A stretch of DNA of 10,857 bases, taken from the NCBI GenBank assembly GCA_003024985.2, contig PXIH01S0020382.1. One strand, given 5' to 3'. The notes beneath the pieces were generated by a model. That model ran no database searches. It worked only from the letters and a program-made list of their open reading frames with translations, and had not been told where the DNA came from. The DNA is from Euperipatoides rowelli (Eukaryota > Onychophora > Udeonychophora > Euonychophora > Peripatopsidae). Each line of letters starts with the position of its first letter. Within the stretch, counting starts at the first letter, position 1. A program made the translations under genes and the position numbers. Below are positions 8,166 to 10,857 of the stretch, piece by piece.

Positions 8166-8500
8166 CTTCAGAGCTGCCATGATAGATGATTTCCTGTTGC
8201 CTTATGCTGTGACCAATATGGTCAAACAAGACCAGTTACCAATAGCTATGACCCCAGTGGTAAAGGATACAGCTGATGAGCACAATGATGTAGCTGATGA
8301 AAAGCCACTACCTAAAGACAGTTACAGGAACCACAGATGAGGACGATAGTGTAACTTCACCAGTCAACACCAAGGAAACCCCAAGGGAGGGTGTACAAAC
8401 CAGCACTCATACATACTACACCAGGAGCAAAAACAAAGCACCAAGTGTTACAAACATTGGCAGACTATCTGTAAATGTTATAAGCACAATTAAAAGGTAG
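8166..8500 (+). pseudogene. pol: C-terminal tail of pol after integrase
   Basis: Polar, acidic tail downstream of the GPY/F module. The frame of 8083 runs through AAMIDDFLLPYAVTN and VADEKPLPKD to TGA 8338-8340. Another frame, open to TAG 8498-8500, gives TTDEDDSVTSPVN and then HTYYTRSKNK, a basic 'YYTRS' end common at the C-terminus of animal gypsy pol polyproteins. A frame change between about 8297 and 8338 therefore joins the two parts. It has no signal peptide, transmembrane segment or furin-like site, so it is not an envelope gene. The final stop lies inside the polypurine tract. Confidence 0.6.
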
Positions 8501-8510
8501 GGAAACAGAG
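8492..8510 (+). other. Polypurine tract
   Basis: AAAAGGTAGGGAAACAGAG is purine except for one T and one C and lies six bases (TCCTAC) before the 3' LTR. It is where plus-strand DNA synthesis would be primed. The tail of pol ends inside it (TAG 8498-8500), which is common in compact LTR elements. The two pyrimidines may be decay. Confidence 0.65.
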
Positions 8511-8516
8511 TCCTAC

Positions 8517-9100
8517 TGTGCTATTTCTCAATATTGCTCATACCCCAAATGCATCTACTTAATGCATTGTTCATCCTTGCAAGCATTAATGCACTGGATG
8601 AATTGTTTATTTTCCTTACTCTGGGCAAGGTATCCTAGAATATTTTGTTATAATTGAACTTACTTCTATCCTAAATTCCTGTCATACATTATAACAGCTT
8701 ATGTGAGATCTTAATAATTAAATTTTGATTCCACAACTTTGGGTTTTTATTTTTTTAAATAATGAAACTTTTGATTTCTAGTAAAACAATTTCTTAATGA
8801 ACGATAGTTTATTTAAATAAATTATATTGTTTTCTTTCAATAGCTGCTTCCTTTATTTATTCCATTCTTTTATTTATTTTACATTGAGAATTGGAATCAC
8901 GGTTTTCACTTCTGTTGGTGTACTGCACTGTTTTTTTCTTCTGTATAGTAGGGCATGTGCATCAGTAAAGCTTTGTCTTGCACTTACCTTTTGACGGTAT
9001 TATCGTACTGGTCCAGGAACTGACGCCATCTACTGGTTGCTCTGGAGGCCATGCTACCCGAAACTGAAGGTGAATCACTATCTACATTGTGATATGAACA
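8517..9100 (+). repeat. 3' LTR, block A (matches 141-740)
   Basis: Identity begins at TGTGCTATTT, the first bases of the LTR. It matches the 5' LTR throughout, with scattered substitutions and small indels, for example loss of ATT near 8646 and a shortened AT-rich run near 8805. Its last 23 bases (9078-9100) recur exactly at 9741-9763. It ends at the ambiguous base 9101, where collinearity with the 5' LTR is lost. Confidence 0.95.
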
Positions 9101-9101
9101 N

Positions 9102-9717
9102 ATATAACTTTGTTATTTCTAGTTAATGGTACCATTATTAAGTGTATTATTTCTCATTACAATGTTTACATATTAGGAAAAGGTGTATACTCCTTTTATT
9201 GGTAATACTTTCATAGTATAGAATTATTTGATGAGTAAAATATTTTAAGTATGAATACTAAAAATTCAAGTAACCCTAAATAAGTGAATTATACCAGGAA
9301 CACCTTGTCAAATTTAGTAGCAATAACTAAGTTCCTATATTTTTTTGTCTAGGGCAACTTTCCCTTAAGAGGCATATTTTTTTAGCTTAACTAACACAGA
9401 AGTAATACAGTAACAATACAATACCTCAGGTTGCAGACATTTATTTTATCCTGAAGGAACTAACCAACAGTTGTTTGTTGTCATGTTAGTGTATTTTGCA
9501 GTGGTCATTACTAGCACAACATTGTGCTACATAGTGATGAACACTAATGTAAGTTAGTGGATCTTTAATATCACATATTTATTTAGAGTCATGTTATTAG
9601 TGAAAGTAATAAGTATTATAAAATACTGTTTTACATAAAGTTAGATGAGCACGGGGGATACCTACCCTGACAGGGACAACCATCCACCTGATGTTTCATT
9701 AGGTGTACATATCTTAA
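9102..9717 (+). repeat. 3' LTR, displaced block C (matches 1884-2516)
   Basis: Immediately after the N at 9101 the sequence is the counterpart of 1884-2516, although 740 was the last matched position. By hand count it differs from 1884-2516 by about 22 substitutions in roughly 610 aligned bases, plus short indels, including a 21-bp gap at about 9349 (the left copy has an extra stretch near 2132). It ends at ATCTTAA. The next 23 bases (9718-9740) match nothing else that I can see in the window. Confidence 0.93.
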
Positions 9718-9740
9718 GTCCTCCCTCAACCACAAGTGAA

Positions 9741-10857
9741 CTATCTACATTGTGATATGAACACATAATGTATTCCTATTGTTTCCTTAATAGTAAAAAT
9801 ATTAAATTAGATTAATAATCCTTGTAATATATCCACGACTAAACTAGACAATATTATCATTTGTAAACGTTTTATTTTCATATTTAAAATAATACAAAAC
9901 TGACGTGTGGGGTATTTTTTTTGGGAATGGATGCTTTGTATTATGGTCGTCGCAGCACATGGCTGTAAGAGCTATGCAGTGCGTAAGTTATAAAATTTGC
10001 AATTGTATTCCAATGTAAATTTAAACATTGTAAAATATACATACGGCATTGCCAAGACATATAGGTCGAAATAAGCATGTGATTGCATTTCTTCGCGTTA
10101 AAAAATTATTTGAACGGACTTTCGCTACCCAGCAAAATGGTGGACAGTGCACATAAGTCTGATGAAGAATGCTTAACAAATATTTATGACTTATTATTGC
10201 CTGTGGAATGTCTTTGGGTAAATGCCCAGCAATTTTAGTAAACTGTTTACCATATCAAGTACACAAAAGTAGTAATAGTGTACCTTACCTGTTTACCTCA
10301 ACACCAGCTTTACCCAGTAACGTATATTGTAATGGCGTCGAATTTGGCACGCAAGTTACTAGTGCAACAAAATGAAACGAATGAACTGTACTGCTATTGC
10401 AAGAATTTGTCTTTAGTTCTATAATAGAAAAAGCAAAATTATCTCGACTAGAATTTTGAGGAAAGTATTCCTGCCATACATTTGGTGCATCAAATGAAAG
10501 TGATACACGAACACATGTATACTGTTATAATTTTTGGAAGCCCAACTGTATTATTCTATATAAGCAAATTTTAGAAATTAATACAATAAACCGCAATTTG
10601 ATCATTCATTTGTGTTAACAAACTTACCTAAATGTCAGACTATCAACAGGCAATACCAAGGTAATTGTGCTGAAGGCTTACATTGTATTTCAACTTCATA
10701 TACTGAACATGATCACCGTCAACACACAGTAGGCCCTGAGTGATACTCCAACTCGATGTGTATTTCTTAACCTATATCAAGTGCCTAAAGTAACCATCAG
10801 ATTGCTACGTTGTTTGATATACTGTATGGAGACCTATAGTGTGCTAAACGTTTATAT
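9741..10857 (+). repeat. 3' LTR, block B (matches 718-1790)
   Basis: Collinear with the 5' LTR from 718 to 1790 until the window ends. It restarts with the same 23 bases that closed block A, so the segment from 9101 to 9740 sits in the LTR as an insert between duplicated ends. It carries 45 bases at 10146-10190 that are absent from the 5' LTR. The TATA box copy is at 10557. Blocks C and D would be expected to follow beyond the edge. Confidence 0.95.
10557..10564 (+). promoter_or_regulatory. Candidate TATA box of the 3' LTR
   Basis: TATATAAGCAAATTTTAG, the counterpart of 1491-1498. In an LTR the downstream copy would drive transcription out into flanking DNA if active. Functional state is unknown. 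Confidence 0.3.

Larger units (their letters stand above)
141..10857 (+). mobile_element. Degenerate Ty3/gypsy-type LTR retrotransposon, right end outside window
   Basis: Two direct long terminal repeats (from 141 and from 8517) enclose a primer-binding site, gag, protease, RT, RNase H, a second RNase H, integrase and a polypurine tract, all on the plus strand. Integrase downstream of RT/RNase H, a GPY/F-like integrase C-terminus and the motifs of RT and gypsy RNase H place it in Ty3/gypsy (Metaviridae) rather than copia or BEL/Pao. No envelope-like ORF follows integrase. The coding region carries at least fifteen stops or frame changes, so the copy cannot encode its proteins. The 3' LTR is cut by the window edge. 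Sure of the class; the lineage within Ty3/gypsy is not assignable by eye. Confidence 0.95.

Noticed and set aside
8083-8500. Possible envelope or accessory gene after integrase
   Set aside because: The sequence continues from the integrase C-terminal domain, ends in a basic YYTRS-type pol tail, and shows no signal peptide or transmembrane segment.
10332-10424. 30-codon plus-strand ORF (MASNLARK...) in the 3' LTR
   Set aside because: The 5' LTR copy (ATG 1264-1266) is frameshifted by a CA insertion and stops after ten codons. ATGGC starts are also expected by chance several times in 3 kb on two strands.

Overview
The window is eukaryotic, AT-rich DNA almost entirely filled by one old, decayed Ty3/gypsy-type LTR retrotransposon. 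I see no host gene, no RNA gene and no bacterial-style operon. The host species cannot be named from this sequence. The primer-binding site (TGGCGACC..., tRNA-Arg type) resembles that of animal mdg1/412 elements, and plant Tat/Ogre elements also use tRNA-Arg, so an animal host is likely but not proven.

Layout: 1-140 is unrecognised flanking DNA. 141 to about 3246 is an unusually long 5' LTR (about 3.1 kb, TGTG...TTACA), with a TATA box near 1491. The primer-binding site is at about 3254 and a short leader follows. Then come gag (3418-4078), a 103-106 bp tandem duplication (4083-4291), aspartic protease (about 4401-4740), reverse transcriptase (about 5060-5790), the connection plus gypsy-type RNase H (about 5783-6345), a second RNase H1-like domain (about 6371-6800), integrase with HHCC, core and GPY/F modules (about 6900-8165), and a pol tail ending at 8500. 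A polypurine tract lies at 8492-8510 and the 3' LTR starts at 8517. There is no envelope gene. The 3' LTR runs off the right edge and is rearranged relative to the 5' LTR.

The genes form a single gag-pol unit: Gag for the particle, protease for maturation, RT and RNase H for cDNA synthesis from the tRNA primer and polypurine tract, integrase for insertion. This copy is dead. I count at least fifteen in-frame stops or frame changes, and catalytic residues are lost in protease, RT, both RNases H and integrase. By eye one 0.6-kb LTR segment differs from its partner by about 3-4% substitutions plus many short indels, which fits an old insertion.

The most notable biology is the combination of two RNase H domains with a 3.1-kb LTR and a tRNA-Arg primer site, an architecture best known from plant Tat/Ogre elements and, for the second RNase H, from oomycete Chronos elements and retroviruses. 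The most notable structural oddity is the 3' LTR, where a segment from the middle of the LTR is spliced in at a single N and bounded by a perfect 23-bp duplication. That may be a real rearrangement or an assembly fault.
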